DNA of 64,000 bases from Parelaphostrongylus tenuis (GCA_019055375.1 JAHQIW010002009.1:1-64000); one strand, 5' to 3'; shown: positions 51,600 through 63,502, counted from the stretch's first letter. The notes: a model not told the origin generated them from the letters alone. Translations and numbers: made by a program.

Positions 51600-52060
51600 T
51601 GTAGAGTGGTGTGCAAAAACTTTTTGCGTCAGTTGAGATTTGTACCCACATTTCACCCTATCCGGAGGCGCGTGGTGAACCGTTGCACTATCGACTCCCG
51701 TGCTGAAATCTTTTTCTACGCTACAACGCGCCGACCGTCAGCGGTCTGAGGTGGGTATTCGCTATCGATATTGAACCCACTTATGCAGACAGTTATTGTA
51801 TTGATGCCCAGACAGTATTCATTTCATTTGACCACCTTTAGCGGTGGTATGATGTTACAATATATTCAATGAAGTAGAGTGGTGTGCAGAAACTTTTTGC
51901 TCCAGGAGAGATTCAAACTAGCATTTTTTCGGATAGCTCCGGATAGGGTGAAATATGGGTTCGAATCCCACCTGACGCAAAAAGTTTTTGTACTCCACTA
52001 CATCATTAGGTATATTGTATCATCATACCACCGCTAGAGGCGGTGAGATGAAATGAATTC
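51600..52060. mobile_element. Foldback element with tRNA-like arms (family D), copy 3
   Basis: The left arm TAGAGTGGTGTGCAAAAACTTTTTGCGTCA..CACATTTCACCCTATCCGG is inverted against CCGGATAGGGTGAAATATGGGTTCGAATCCCACCTGACGCAAAAAGTTTTTG..CTCCACTA. The right arm carries a textbook GGTTCGAATCC B-box motif. Its 3' flank (TAGGTATATTGTATCATCAT..CACCGCTAGAGGCGGTG) matches the flank of the 31800 copy. Confidence 0.75.
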
Positions 52061-52139
52061 TCTTTGATCATCTACGCTATCGAAAGATTACTAATGGTCC
52101 AAGAAAGAGCTGTCTCCGCGAGTGTGAGCACAAATATTT

Positions 52140-52470
52140 TGTTTCTATTACAGCGTTGTTAAAAGAACTTCTCAGAAAGCAAGCATATTGTTTCGTTCTT
52201 CGAAACATGTGCTAATGAATGAGTACTAGCACTTTAAGGAAGGAGTTTTATCCAGCGAGCTATAAGCGGAATAAAAAACAAAACGTGTGGATGTGTGAAA
52301 CATAATTCTATTTCAATGTTACAGCGTTATAAAAGGGTATTTTGAAAAACTGGCCATGTATGGCTTTAGTCAGAAATCTAGGCTTTCAAATAATTACTGA
52401 CACTCATGTGAAAGTTCCTGTCCAGCGAATGATGTGGGTATTCTTTTGTCCCATATAACCGGGAATAACC
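52140..52470. mobile_element. Family A' right half
   Basis: GAAACATAATTCTATTTCAATGTTACAGCGTTATAAAAGGGT..TACTGACACTCATGTGAAAGTTCCTGTCCAGCG..CCATATAACCGGGAATAACC matches the right halves of complete copies. Confidence 0.6.
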
Positions 52471-52789
52471 TATAATACTGTATAGGAAATGGCATCATAA
52501 ATACCACAGATACATAGGACCCAATTTTATGAACAGATGCGAGATTGTTGCTAGTAGAATTCATCTGAATACAATACAGTGCCATAGATTGTGGATGATT
52601 ATCAGCAGTTTCTCCTTCTTCTGATCTTGGAAAGGTTCAGTCGTTTAATACACTTCACTCAGGCAAGCACTTTTATAACAGTAGAAAAGCGTGATAAACA
52701 TTTTTGATTCGCACATTGGGCACTTTCTATTTTGAACACGCACTTATATGTTGTTTTCAAGTCTGTCTGAGTCCGTATTTCCCTTTGAT

Positions 52790-52950
52790 ATTTGATTATC
52801 GTTCTTTTCTACTGAGGTTATGAAAGTGTTGACTAAGTATAATTCGAAAAAATTCGACCTTTCCAGGCCCTAAGAAGAGCGAAACTACCGAAATATCAGC
52901 CTTTATTTGAATAAGCTGCATCATATTCAATAAACGCTACACTCAGTTAG
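52790..52950. repeat. Solo fragment of the arm flanking the RT element
   Basis: ACTGAGGTTATGAAAGTGTT, GACCTTTCCAGGCCCTAAGA and CATATTCAATAAACGC follow the order of the right arm at 57720-57910. The region 52950-53850 holds nothing I can support. Confidence 0.45.
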
Positions 52951-53854
52951 CATCTTCTCATCGAGAAACTGAATTTTTCAATCGCTGCGCGAGATCAAGA
53001 AAAAGTCGATCCCAGAAATTGTTGTTTATCGTAAAAATAATCCAGGAACTCTACAACAAGCGAGCGCTTGATATGGTTAGGTATTCTTCATTTGGAAAAT
53101 TAGGCATAATCACGAAAGTTTTAAATGTGTGAATGTCAGAACCTTTATGACATTATTGTTTTCAGGGCGATTAACCAGTCTTTCATTCAGTCTCAGTACT
53201 CGTCAAACGACCAATTTTAACGTTTGTTGTGTGTACGTCATGTTTAGCTGCATGCAATCCAACTATTGAATTCTAGAGCGGGTTGTATTTTTGTTGTAAT
53301 TTGTTGATTATGTCAATTATATGATAGCGATGTGCTGATAATGATATTGATAATATGATGAAATGAATCTCGTGCAAGTAATTTTAGCAGCATATGTTCG
53401 CTTTCATGTGTTGTACAGTGTTTTCAGATCTGTTTTGTCTTCATATAAGGTCTCAGAGCTTTTTTGTTAGTCTCAACTTGATTTCTAAAGTATAGAGAGA
53501 TATATTGAGTGCAACATTGTAGAGCGTGCAGCCTATTTTCTTTTGGAAATTGATTGTTATGAAATGGCGAGAATAAATGCTGAAATGTGTTTGCAACAGC
53601 GATTTTACGTCATGAATTTGTAATTTATATTCTGCCCTTTCTCTTAAATCATCACTTACAGACCTACAGGTGCTTCTGAGCTGCTGTTTATGAGCAAAAC
53701 GGAAAGGTGATCGACTAATTGCCAACGAATTTATAAACAGTCAAGGAAGGGTGAAAAAGTTCAAACGGAATGACTTAACATAAGCAATAGAGCCCATAAA
53801 AAATAAGCACATCTCCGAAATCAGAAAACATTGCGCTACTTGCGAATACTATTA

Positions 53855-54225
53855 TTCTAAAGAAAGAGCTCTCTCTCGGTGAGGCTTGAAGCACAACTTG
53901 AAAACAGAGGAAGTCAAAAGATCGAGAGGGCTTATTGAAGACCAAACATATTTCTGGGTTTTTTAAAGCTTTTGCTATAGCTTGAGTACTAACCCTCTAA
54001 GGAGGAGTTTTGTCCAGCAAAGTATTAGCGAGATAAGAGAAAAAAAAAGGTTCTATGGAACAAGATTTTATTGTGAATGTTACGGGTTATAAAGGGGTGT
54101 TTTGAAAAACCGGTCACGTGAGGCCATAGCCTAAGGTCTTAGCTTTCGAATGGTTACTAACACTCCTATGAAAATTTTCTCTCCAATGAATGATATTGGT
54201 TTTTCATTTGTTCCCTCATAACTGA
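53855..54225. mobile_element. Family A/A' fragment
   Basis: GTTATAAAGGGGTGTTTTGAAAAACCGG, GCCATAGCCTAAGGTCTTAGCTTTCGAATGGTTACTAACACTCC and GTTCCCTCATAACTGA follow the right-half order of family A. Confidence 0.55.
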
Positions 54226-54539
54226 ATCCTACACACAATGGCTTACATATCTTTTATATCACTTTTTTCAGAGCCTGAAAGAGTTAAACTGATGTGCAAT
54301 GTACTCAGCCAAACACTTTAACGGTTTCAGGATGGCGTGTACCCATATGGATACACGATTTTTCTGCAGGCCATTCCTGTTGGAAAGAGCTCTTTCTTGA
54401 ACTTTTGATGACTATTCCAAAGTTTGAGTTTTGGGAGTTAGGAAGGTTTAATTTGTGAAAAACCTTTTTAATTACGTTGTCGCAGCGAAAATAATACTAT
54501 GCTTTCCCACTTGATTTGCTTGTTCTCTAGGCGAAAATC

Positions 54540-54960
54540 TGTGGATGGCCATAGAGAGTATTCGCGACGACGGATGTTTCCGAGTCTATAACGTGGCATG
54601 GTTCCCCGGTTCGCTTCGTTTTTGACAAGCAGTTCGTTGGTTTTTGATGTTCACCCGAAATGGCTACTTCCAGGAATCGTATTACTTGAGACGAAAACTA
54701 AAATGTAAAGTCTGCAATTTTGCGTGTTCGCAACAAACAACTCCACTGAATGTTGACGCTTCCATAGTTTCTCGCGCTCCAATCGCGATCGATTCGTACC
54801 GCGTCACGAGCGGGTTCTCAAAGCTCGCCGCTCTTCTAAGCGTCTGTTTGACACCCTCGTGGCGCCGACGAAGGTGAGTTGTTTTTAGTTAACTATATTG
54901 ATTCCAGAAATAAGTCCTCAACAGAGATACGTTCTATTTTGTTCACGTAACTGCATTAAT
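54540..54960 (+). CDS. Possible exon, remote copy of the exon-like module
   Basis: An open stretch (54644-54877 in one frame) precedes a good GTGAGT donor at about 54873. In the frame preferred by comparison it ends HERVLKARRSSKRLFDTLV, recalling KWQKRSKRRIVCETK before the donor of the 3786 copy. The downstream ATACGTTCTATTTTGTTCACG matches the module tail at about 3970. Function is unknown. Confidence 0.25.
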
Positions 54961-55247
54961 CTGAAATCAGTTTACTAATTTGGTTCATTTTCGTTAATTC
55001 CGTCCTGTCTCAGGCCCTTGTGAAAAGGTGTTTTTCCGCTCTTTCAATACTTTTGGTAGTCATTCGATAGCCTAAATCACAGGAATTCTAATGTTATACT
55101 TTGTTTTTGCAACTCATTGCAATGTAACAGTGATCAAAAAACTCAACAAAACTCTCAATACTCTTGTGATCATGTGACATGCTCCAAAAAAAAAACCGTC
55201 AACCACTCTACTCATGTTCACCATTCGCGGCAAGTTGAGAGGACGAG

Positions 55248-55290
55248 GGTGCAAAAGTAATGGTGGTTTCCATGTCCGATTATCGATTAA
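55248..55290 (+). mobile_element. Single mini-mariner end
   Basis: GGTGCAAAAGTAATGGTGGT matches the Made1-like terminus seen at 24391. The opposite end was not identified. Confidence 0.45.
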
Positions 55291-55313
55291 CCTCGGCATA
55301 GCAGGAAAAGATC

Positions 55314-57950
55314 AGTAGTTTTTTCTGTTGAGCAGTTCCGAGGTGTTAAATCTAGTATTTATTGAATACCAGTGATGCAATACAATACAGTGAAGGTACA
55401 CAGCATAAATAGTACAGCTATCGTGGTGACTTACGTTTCGACGAGGTTCGCCATCTTCAGAGCCTGGATAGCTTGAATTAATTCGCAAATCATTCAGTCA
55501 AAAGCCTCCATAACCTCAACAGAAAACCTAGGAAACGAATACGGGTCACATGTTAAAACTTCATTACAAAAATACACTCACCGCTTAGATGTTTCAGGTC
55601 TTTCAATTGTTCATTGAAGACTTACCACTTAGAGTCAGTGCATAAGCCAGACTGTGCTTGGCTCAGACCGGGAAGATTAGCCTGATGTATGACGCGAGGT
55701 GACGCATTATTACGAAGCACTCCTATTTGCGGTTCATTTTTAAGCCTTTACTATGTATCCAAAAGGCCTTCAAAGTTTGATGGCGCCGGTCTTTTGATTA
55801 CTGTGCAAGAACCGTGAATTTAATGTCAAAATCTACCCCTTTATGCTTTTGTTCCTTTACCTGTATCACCTGTCGTCCCGTTGATCGTCGTTTGACTTGA
55901 TTCGGTACCAGCAATACTTCCATTTTTCCCTATCGCGAGCAAGAGTAGCCAGTGGGTCCTACTTGCTCCAGGGATTCGCTGAGCATCATATCTTTCTTCT
56001 ATGCCTTTCATGAGGTGATCGAATGATTGGGTCGGTGGTCTTCCTGTAGAGCGCTTGATATTGCGAGGAACCCAGTCGGTAACGGCTCTCGTCCACCCGT
56101 AATTTCGATATCGTAGCGATTAGAACGACGTCTTTGATCCTCGATCGTTGTCGAGGTCGGAACTTCAGATCTTTTTTCTCGTTTACGAGACAGCGGATAC
56201 TTCTAGCAACGACCTTTCGACTGCGCGCTCAATAACGCCAATTGACCTTTCATTCTGCTTACGTAGCGACCAGGTTTTTGCTGCATACGTGAGGGCAGGG
56301 ATAATTGTCGAGTTGAAAAGGTGGGCACGGAGTTGGATGCTCTTTGTCCTCTTCACTACATCTTCGATGCTGTTAAACGTTCCCAAGCCGCTCGTTTCCT
56401 CCTGCTCAACTCTGGAGCTCTTTTGTTCTTCATGTTGATTTCACGACCTAGATAGACGTAACTGGAGCATTTGAAGATTTTCGTTCCGTTGAGCGTAAAT
56501 AGGGCATTCAAAACCCATCCGTTCCTCATGAAAATCGTTTTCGTTAGATTTAGTTGAAGGCCAATCTTTCCACACGCTTTGTCAAAATTGGTCAACAATC
56601 GTTCTGGTTGGTTGAAGTTTGGTGTTATTTGGACGACTTCATCAGCGAATCGAGATTCTTCAATTGTCGGCTGTCAATTTTCGCTCCCATATCGTCCCAT
56701 TCTAATGTTCGCATGACGTTTTGGAGGGTGGCAGTGAATATTTTTGTCGAAATTGAATAGCCTTGTTGAACCCCTCCTCTTACGTCGATGGTGAAATTCT
56801 TGTAGAATGGAGATATTATGGTCGTGAAATTTTTATATAGCTCACGAAGGATCATTATGTACCGAGTAGGGACGCCCCTGGTTATCCAGATCCTCTATAA
56901 CCGCTTCTGTTTTCACTGAATCGAAGACTTTCTTCAGATCACTGAAAGTGAGAACAGAGCGGTAGTTTGTGACTCTCGTGAAACTTCAGTGAGTCTTGTA
57001 ATCGTGTGGATGTGTCTATGGTACTAAATCCTTCTCGGAGCCCTACTTGTTCGCATGGCTGCCCTTCAACTAGTGTCCTATCAATCCTGTTTAGGATAAC
57101 TCGAGTGAAGAGTCTACAGACAACGGACAGCAAGCAGATTGGGCGATAATTGCGTATGTCGTAAAGGCCTCCCTATTAGAACAACAACACGGTCTTGCTG
57201 GATTTCCATTGAATGGAAACCTTGCATTCTGACAGGTAACGAGTGAAACGAGCCGAGCCAAGGTGTTAATGAGAACTGGCGGTAGGTTCTTCAGATGTTT
57301 TGGTCTAATCCTATCTGGAGCGGGTGTTGTTCTGTTCTTCGCAATTCGCAAATCATTCGCTGCGCTTTGGGAATGCTCTTCACAGCTTCTGCAGCTTCTG
57401 CCATAACTGCTGCTTGTCTCTCTTTGTAGTCTTCTTTTATCTCTTCTCTGCAGCGTTTCGCAAGTTCGAACGTAAGGTTTCGGTTGCCGGTAGCTTGCGT
57501 GATTCTATGTTGACGTATAAGCTCGAGAGTCTGCGGAAACAACCGTCTCTTCGTAAGCTTCGTCCCTCGCACCATACCTCAGGCTGATCTTCCCGGCCTG
57601 AGCCAGGCACGGTCTCATTACACACTGACTCGAAGTGACAGTCTTAATAAACAATTAAAAGGCCTGAAACGTCTAAGCAGTGAGTGTGCTTTTGTAATGA
57701 AGTTTTCACTATTCGATCCCAAATTCGTTTCTTTCGTTTTCTGATGAGGTTATGGAGACTTTTCGCTGAATGATTTTGCGAATCAGTTTGACCTTTCCAG
57801 GCTCTGAAGATGGCGAAACCTCACGGAAACGTAAGCCACCACGATTGTTGTACTATTTAGACTGCAATACTTCACTGTATTGTATTACTTCACTAACATT
57901 CAATAAAAACTATAGTTAACTACTCGGAACTGCTCAATAGAAAAAACTAC
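55314..57950 (-). mobile_element. Reverse-transcriptase element bounded by long inverted arms
   Basis: The left arm 55314-55700 and right arm 57565-57950 are inverse copies over about 385 bp with moderate divergence (TTTTTTCTGTTGAGCAGTTCCGAG against CTCGGAACTGCTCAATAGAAAAAA; CGCCATCTTCAGAGCCTGG against CCAGGCTCTGAAGATGGCG; GCTTGGCTCAGACCGGGAAGA against TCTTCCCGGCCTGAGCCAGGC). Between them lies an RTE-like RT on the minus strand. LINEs do not normally have inverted termini. The layout may reflect two opposed insertions or a foldback rearrangement. Confidence 0.7.
55870..57625 (-). pseudogene. RTE-type non-LTR retrotransposon reverse transcriptase, frameshifted
   Basis: Minus-strand frames in order give a linker with ELAKRCREEIKEDYKERQA, the RT start (TPAPDRIRPKHLKNLPPVLI), fingers/palm (VVCRLFTRVILNRIDRTL), GVQQGYSISTKIFTATLQN (GV-QGD-ISP-LF-like), GLQLNLTKTIFM (the KT motif), FKCSSYVYLGREINMKN, LRAHLFNSTIIPALTYAAKTW, and near 56.1 kb DWVPRNIKRSTGRPPT, all typical of nematode RTE-clade elements. 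The endonuclease domain is absent, and the F/YADD box was not found intact. Many frameshifts make it inactive. Confidence 0.85.
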
Positions 57951-58349
57951 CAATGGTGGTTTATTGCAGCCAGTGCGCAGCCTCATGTCACACAACGACC
58001 GCTTCAAAAATCTAACGAAATCTGCTACAGAGTTTTGCCTCATTCTCCATAATTGCTGGACGGGCGTTCAGCGACTATCATTTCATTAAGCATCTCGATA
58101 ATTCCTCGTAAAGACAACGCCCCCACAGTTAGCAGGATACAGAAAAGCCTTCCATGCGTTCGTCAATTAACGACGCACCGATTTTTATGCCACAGGAATA
58201 AATAAGCTCGCTTTCCGTTAACAAAAAGTGTTATTGTAATGATTTTACTTTGCTCAAAGATGATGTTTTTAAGCCTAATATTACCATTTGAAATTCACGA
58301 AACCAAAGCCGTGCCAAAACATGCTTTAGCACCAACTTAATATTTCGCG

Positions 58350-58604
58350 TTACTGGGGTGTTTGAGTTTTAATTTGTTGTAAATGAAGACACCATTCTAA
58401 CCTATCTCCTTTTTTCTGAAAAAATCTCTGATAGATTAACAGGGAATTATAAAAATGCGACTTGCTCATAAAATTGCGTTTTCCAAACTGTGCGTTCGGC
58501 TGTGGGTTCTTCAACTTTTCCCGAACAGCGAATGCCTTTCCACAGGTCCCACACACATGTGGTCGATAGTTGGCGTGAACCACACAGATATGACTATTTA
58601 ATGC
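58350..58604 (-). CDS. C2H2 zinc-finger exon (partial gene)
   Basis: On the minus strand a TTTTTTCAG acceptor at 58605 opens a frame reading SHICVVHANYRPHVCGTCGK and then AFAVREKLK. This is the end of one finger (H-x3-4-H), an atypical linker, and the C-x2-C...F...L of the next. After that the sequence turns Asn/Lys/Gln-rich to a stop at 58350, and the last His pair of the second finger is lacking. No upstream exon was found to 64 kb. It may be a terminal exon, a captured fragment, or a pseudogene. Frame continuity with other exons is untested. Confidence 0.45.
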   Translation of the reverse strand, partial: ALNSHICVVHANYRPHVCGTCGKAFAVREKLKNPQPNAQFGKRNFMSKSHFYNSLLIYQRFFQKKGDRLEWCLHLQQIKTQTPQ

Positions 58605-58714
58605 CTGAAAAAACCGACGAAGAGCGAAATTACGACACTTCCAGGTTGCATGCGCTTGAATTTGAGTGATGACGCATGAAAAACGTAGGGGAAGCAGCAG
58701 CACTCATCTGATAC

Positions 58715-58815
58715 ATCGATAGCTATTGTAAAGGCCATATTTGCATCTTATCACTTTAAATGATGCTGGATGAAGATCAAAGACTAGCGCATTCTTTGTT
58801 GAATGATTAATGTCT
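58715..58815 (+). repeat. SINE-B tail fragment
   Basis: ATTGTAAAGGCCATATTTGCATC and the following 60 bp match the tail of the 31318 copy. No tRNA-like head is present. The region 58815-59615 has no supported gene. Confidence 0.5.
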
Positions 58816-59619
58816 AAAGCCTTATATTGATTATTTCTAAATTTGTCTAGTTCGTTATAATAGCCTAATTAGGCTGTTGTACACTCGTTTCTTGAGAGTT
58901 TCTCCAGCACTGATCTCCTACTGTGTCATCTTTTTCAAATCGATTGAATACTATTAATCTAGTGAAATAGGTTTTTTTTTGGAACAAATCTGACGATCGC
59001 AACTTTTGAAATGCAGTTGCATGTGACAGAAATCTTTCTCAAAAGTAAGAATTTTCAAGACAGTTAATCGTTATTCTTCTCAGAAATACGCTTACAAAAG
59101 TTCTATCAATGATGTTTCAAGTGTTTTTTTTTTGGCAAAAAAGTCTATAAAAATCGGAATATAAATGTCATAATCTCAAAAAATCCACATCCATTTAGAA
59201 AAATTGGATTGCGATTGCCAAAGGTCATCTTTTATTTTTCATTAGAGCGTACTGTGGGAGAATCCAAACAACAAGCTTAGATTAGAGTCAGAATCTCTCA
59301 AGCTATCTATTGACTACAAAAACATCAGGAAGATATGAGAAAATGCCCAACAACAGGTGGAAATATAATGTTTTTCGCAAGTATATGATTTTTTCTCTTG
59401 AAAAAGGAAAGATTTTGGGCAGCATTAGCGTTAATCTTGCCAAAATCATTCATACAGGAGTTTTATCAGTGATTTTTCATCGTTTTAAAAAAATGTTCCT
59501 CTGAGAGCTTTATTAACCCGAATTTATATTGGAGCCCACACCACTCTTCGTGGCCCGTTCGAACGGCGCGCCCAGCTGAGAGTCACATTGATCCTCATTG
59601 TCCGCACGTGATATAACTA

Positions 59620-59880
59620 CATTGTGGCTGGAAGCCGTGGCCAAGTGGTTGTGATATCGTCGCGGCACGCACAGCTCAACTTGTCTCCAACTCTCCAGCG
59701 GTCAACAACGAGTGAACGCCCTATGGAACGCCACAGCCAGGCTTTCGTTGAGTTTGCAAGGAGATATGCTCAACCACTATCTACGACATTTGAGAAGAAG
59801 ATGAGAAACGAATCAAACGCTAGAACTACTGAGTTCTGCTCAGGAAAAAATTACACTGTGAGAACGTATCAAACCAAGTG
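59620..59880 (+). repeat. SINE-A copy 2
   Basis: The head AAGCCGTGGCCAAGTGGTTG and the body GAACGCCACAGCCAGGCT..TTGCAAGGAGATATGCTCAACC align with copies at 10625 (inverted) and 63559. A 91-codon frame runs through it by chance. I see nothing I can name from 59900 to 60830. Confidence 0.7.
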
Positions 59881-60839
59881 TCAAAAATCAAATTTGTGAA
59901 AAAAAGACACTCGTCCACTATGTAACCATATGCTTCCTGTAACTCAGTATGCCATATAACTTGTGTCAGCAACACTACAACGTTTATCTCATAGCTCTAA
60001 TATTCCCTCATCCCAAGATAACAAAGTTACTATAGTAGTGGACAATTAGAAAAGAACAAATTGCTTTAAATAATGGACATTGCCCATTTCGGCGCCTTCT
60101 CACTCCCACCAAACACTAGGCAACAAATTCTCTTCAACAGCATATGTCTCGCGTCAAAAAGAGAAAATACTGATAAGATACCTCTTCACATTGATCGTAC
60201 CCACTAGAACATCCGGGTTGAATGAGCTATACTGTTTACAAGATGACTAAGAAAAAACTTTTTACAAAAACAACAACCGGAGAGAATTTGACACGCTTCG
60301 TGTGGCTCGTCACGAGAGTGTCAAAACCACATGATGACTAAAAAAATCTCATATCATTCATTTGTCGCTGTTTCTAAGAAATATTTCTTGAGAGGCGACT
60401 ACGCCAAATTCAATGTGATTCGCAATTCCACATAGGACACAAAGGTTGATGATTGAGAGGAATCGTGCTAGCATTTATGGACGCAAAACATGAGTGAGCC
60501 CCCATGGAGTGCCATGAGTGTATTGCTTTGACTTAATACATTGTGTCACCCATTAATTGGTCGCTTGATATTGGTTGCGCCTTCCTTCTTTCTTGCACTA
60601 ATCTGTATTTTCCCGTGAGTTCAACGCAAGGTAGTTCTCAGTCATCATGGTCAACAACAGGAGCCCGTCGATCGACTCAGAAAAAGATAATCTAGCTGGA
60701 ATCTGCCTTACAGCCAGCTGAACTCGTGGGTGGACATTTCAAAATCTTTGTTTGAAATTCCACCACTATCTACTAAATTTCTTAAGGAAAAGCATTGCAT
60801 ACCGATAGATGCTTGAGTGTGAGATATAATTTTTTTTCT

Positions 60840-61016
60840 AGTGCCACAGCGTAGCATGAAGGCCATCGAATAAATGACACATACCATTCCAAATTCTTGA
60901 GATTCAGGCTATCGAAAGGTTATCGAAATGCCCAGGAAGAGCTAAAAATACGTCTTTTTTGATATGGGTGCGGATAGCAGAAAAGCGGCTGTGTCTTTTT
61001 TTTCACGCGTCAGATA

Positions 61017-61072
<56 letters not shown>

Positions 61073-62400
61073 TATATTGCTAAAACCATGGGAGCGAGTA
61101 TGAACTTCATGGAGTTTACATAAGATAAGAGAAGCATTACTGATTTATGGAATGCAATTCATAGCAGTAGGAGCGGGACAATATAAAAACCGCTGATGTA
61201 GCCTGTGTGACATCTAAAGGGGTTGCAATGAGCACAACGAAAATCAGTCGGCGATTTATCCGAAAGAAAACCGAGTTTAGACGTTTTAGCGAAAAGTTGA
61301 CGCAAACTTCAAGAAAGTCTTTAGTGTTTTTGTGACGCCGGTTGATACTCACATTCATGTCAAGAAGTCCAGAGCGCGTCTGAATGAACTTTGTCCCAGT
61401 TTCAGAGGTAGGAAAAAACTCACTTTGCTGGTTGTTGAAGTCTGAATAGCATTAGTCATCGATAGTTCAAATCTCAAAAATCTGAAATGTGCTTTACTTT
61501 AGAAAAGCACTTTTTGCGCTGTAACAGCAGAACTGAAATTATGTTCCTCACTCAAACATTCCTTTTCTTCCGACTTTTAATAATCGTTCAATAGCTAAAA
61601 TCTTGTGAATACCAATGATGCGTTGGTTTCCGAAGAGGCCCCCTATTGAGATGTAACAGCCAAAAGGTCATTTGATTTTGCTAAATTTGTTTCGAATGAA
61701 GCGCAACGATACAGTGACAGTGCTGCGAAATCCTATCCACATACCAGCAAAAGCGTTGTGGCTTGGTGCCGGTGTCGCTCTGCGCAAAACCTAGTATTAT
61801 TGGCTGTTACAACGCAATAAAAGCCCTTCTTTTAAACCAAATATATCATTGAAGTGGACCAGATTTGCGCTATCGAATAATTATTGAGAGTGTAAGGAAA
61901 TGCGGACTTCAGCGAAAGATGTGGCAAAACGCGCCGAGTGCGGAATTCAATTTTGTTTTCGCTGTTACGCGCTGTAATGAAGCCATTTTGAGAAATAAAT
62001 ATGCCGCTGGAATTTTTGAGATTCTAACTACTAGGTAATAATTGGAACAAAAGAAATCAAAGGACTTTTTTCTCAAGGAACCGAAGGAAGAATGCGGATA
62101 ACGGAAATAATCCAAATTTGCGAAAATCGAAAATCTTCTGGGTGTTGCAGCCCATTAAGGAGATCTTTTCGCAAACCAAATACAGTCATTAAGATCCACA
62201 AGATTCAAGCTATCGAGTCGCTAGTAGTATTTCGAGAATAACAATGTAAAAGGAAAGATGCTGAATGAGGAACGTAATTTTATTTTTGCTTTTACAGCTC
62301 AATTAAAAAGTGGTCTCAAAAATAAGGTACACTTTCGAATTTATTGAGGGTCAAGTTATTAAATGACTACCTAGACTTCAGAAACCACTGAAATATAACT
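60840..62400. repeat. Dispersed repeat family G, inverted and tandem units
   Basis: Units run in one orientation at about 61440-61790 (CTTTTAATAATCGTTCAATAGC, CCAATGATGCGTTGG) and in the other from 61800 (GCTGTTACAACGCAATAAAA, GCGCTATCGAATAATTATTG), repeating near 61965, 62145 and 62290 (each with CTGTTAC/TTTTACAGC..CAATTAAAAAG). The layout resembles a foldback with tandemly repeated arms. There is no coding signal. Confidence 0.55.
61016..61076. repeat. (TA)n microsatellite
   Basis: ATATATGTATATATAT is followed by an unbroken (AT) run of about 45 bp. Confidence 0.95.
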
Positions 62401-63502
62401 ATTCCACGAGCGCTAGAATTGCGACAACATAACAAAAATGCTCCAAGTTCTCTTATCAGAAATTGCGGAACATATTTTGAGCGTAGGAACAGTCCTAGGC
62501 AAATCATTTAAGGAGAAGATTCTATAACAGAGCATGAAAGAGCGGAACACTGATTTTGAGGGGCCGGAAAGATTTTTTCGACCTACCCCTTATAATCGTG
62601 TAACAAACCATCTGTAACCACAGCCAGCTGCAAACGATCTACGTTCCGCAGAGTACTACTCATTTCTGTCACTTAGCTTGGAAAAGGTCGCCTTGAGAGA
62701 AGGCTATTTCGAGAGAAACTCATAAGCGGAGTCTGCACAAGAGCAATCTGACTCATGAAAAATTTAGAAAGAGAACATGACAAGGCATTTGGCACTATTC
62801 ATTCTCTAAAGAATTGGTTAGTCATAGTTCTAGGTTAATCATAGTAAGTGTTTCCGTGCTCCCAGAAACGTCTAAAGGAGGCAGTACCTGTGATCAAACC
62901 GAGGTAGGATTCGTACCTCATATATCGCAAAGCACCTTAAGCATTTGCATTACATTTCTCTCTAGAGACAAAGATATGAGAATAATGACAAGGAGGATAA
63001 GGTTACGAATTATACACACAATATCACTGCTTCTCGTGGGTAAACCACGAGAAAGGACTCAAGCTCATATTCTGCTGCTTTCGTAGTCATAGTGCTTTAC
63101 GTATTCGAGTCTAAATTCGTTATCTGAATCCATGTTGTTCTCCTTTCAAAAAACCAGCGAGAAGTCACCCATAAACCGCAACTAGGCGAAAGGGGCAAAC
63201 TAAGTCTAAAATGTCAATCGCCGAGATCTAAACTTTTGAATAATTATTTAATGTTTAAGAGAAAAGGCTTTTTCTAGCAAGAAGGCCTTAAATAACTCCT
63301 GTATCTAAATGTATACATTTCTGGATGCATAGCTACAATGATTTCGTTAGTTTGGATTAACTGAGATTCAGTCCTTTTGAATATAACTTTGTAGGCTTAT
63401 GGACTACGACAAAGTTACCGCGTGACTTTGTCTACTCAATACACTCTTGTAGTGCTTACGAATATGGATGAATTTATCTGCGCTTGAAACAACCCCATCT
63501 AC

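Noticed and set aside
55314..57950. Penelope-like element (known to have unusual terminal repeats)
   Set aside because: The RT motifs follow the RTE clade (YVYLGR, LRAHLF-STI-PALTYA-KTW, DWVPR-IKR--GRPPT), and no GIY-YIG nuclease was seen.
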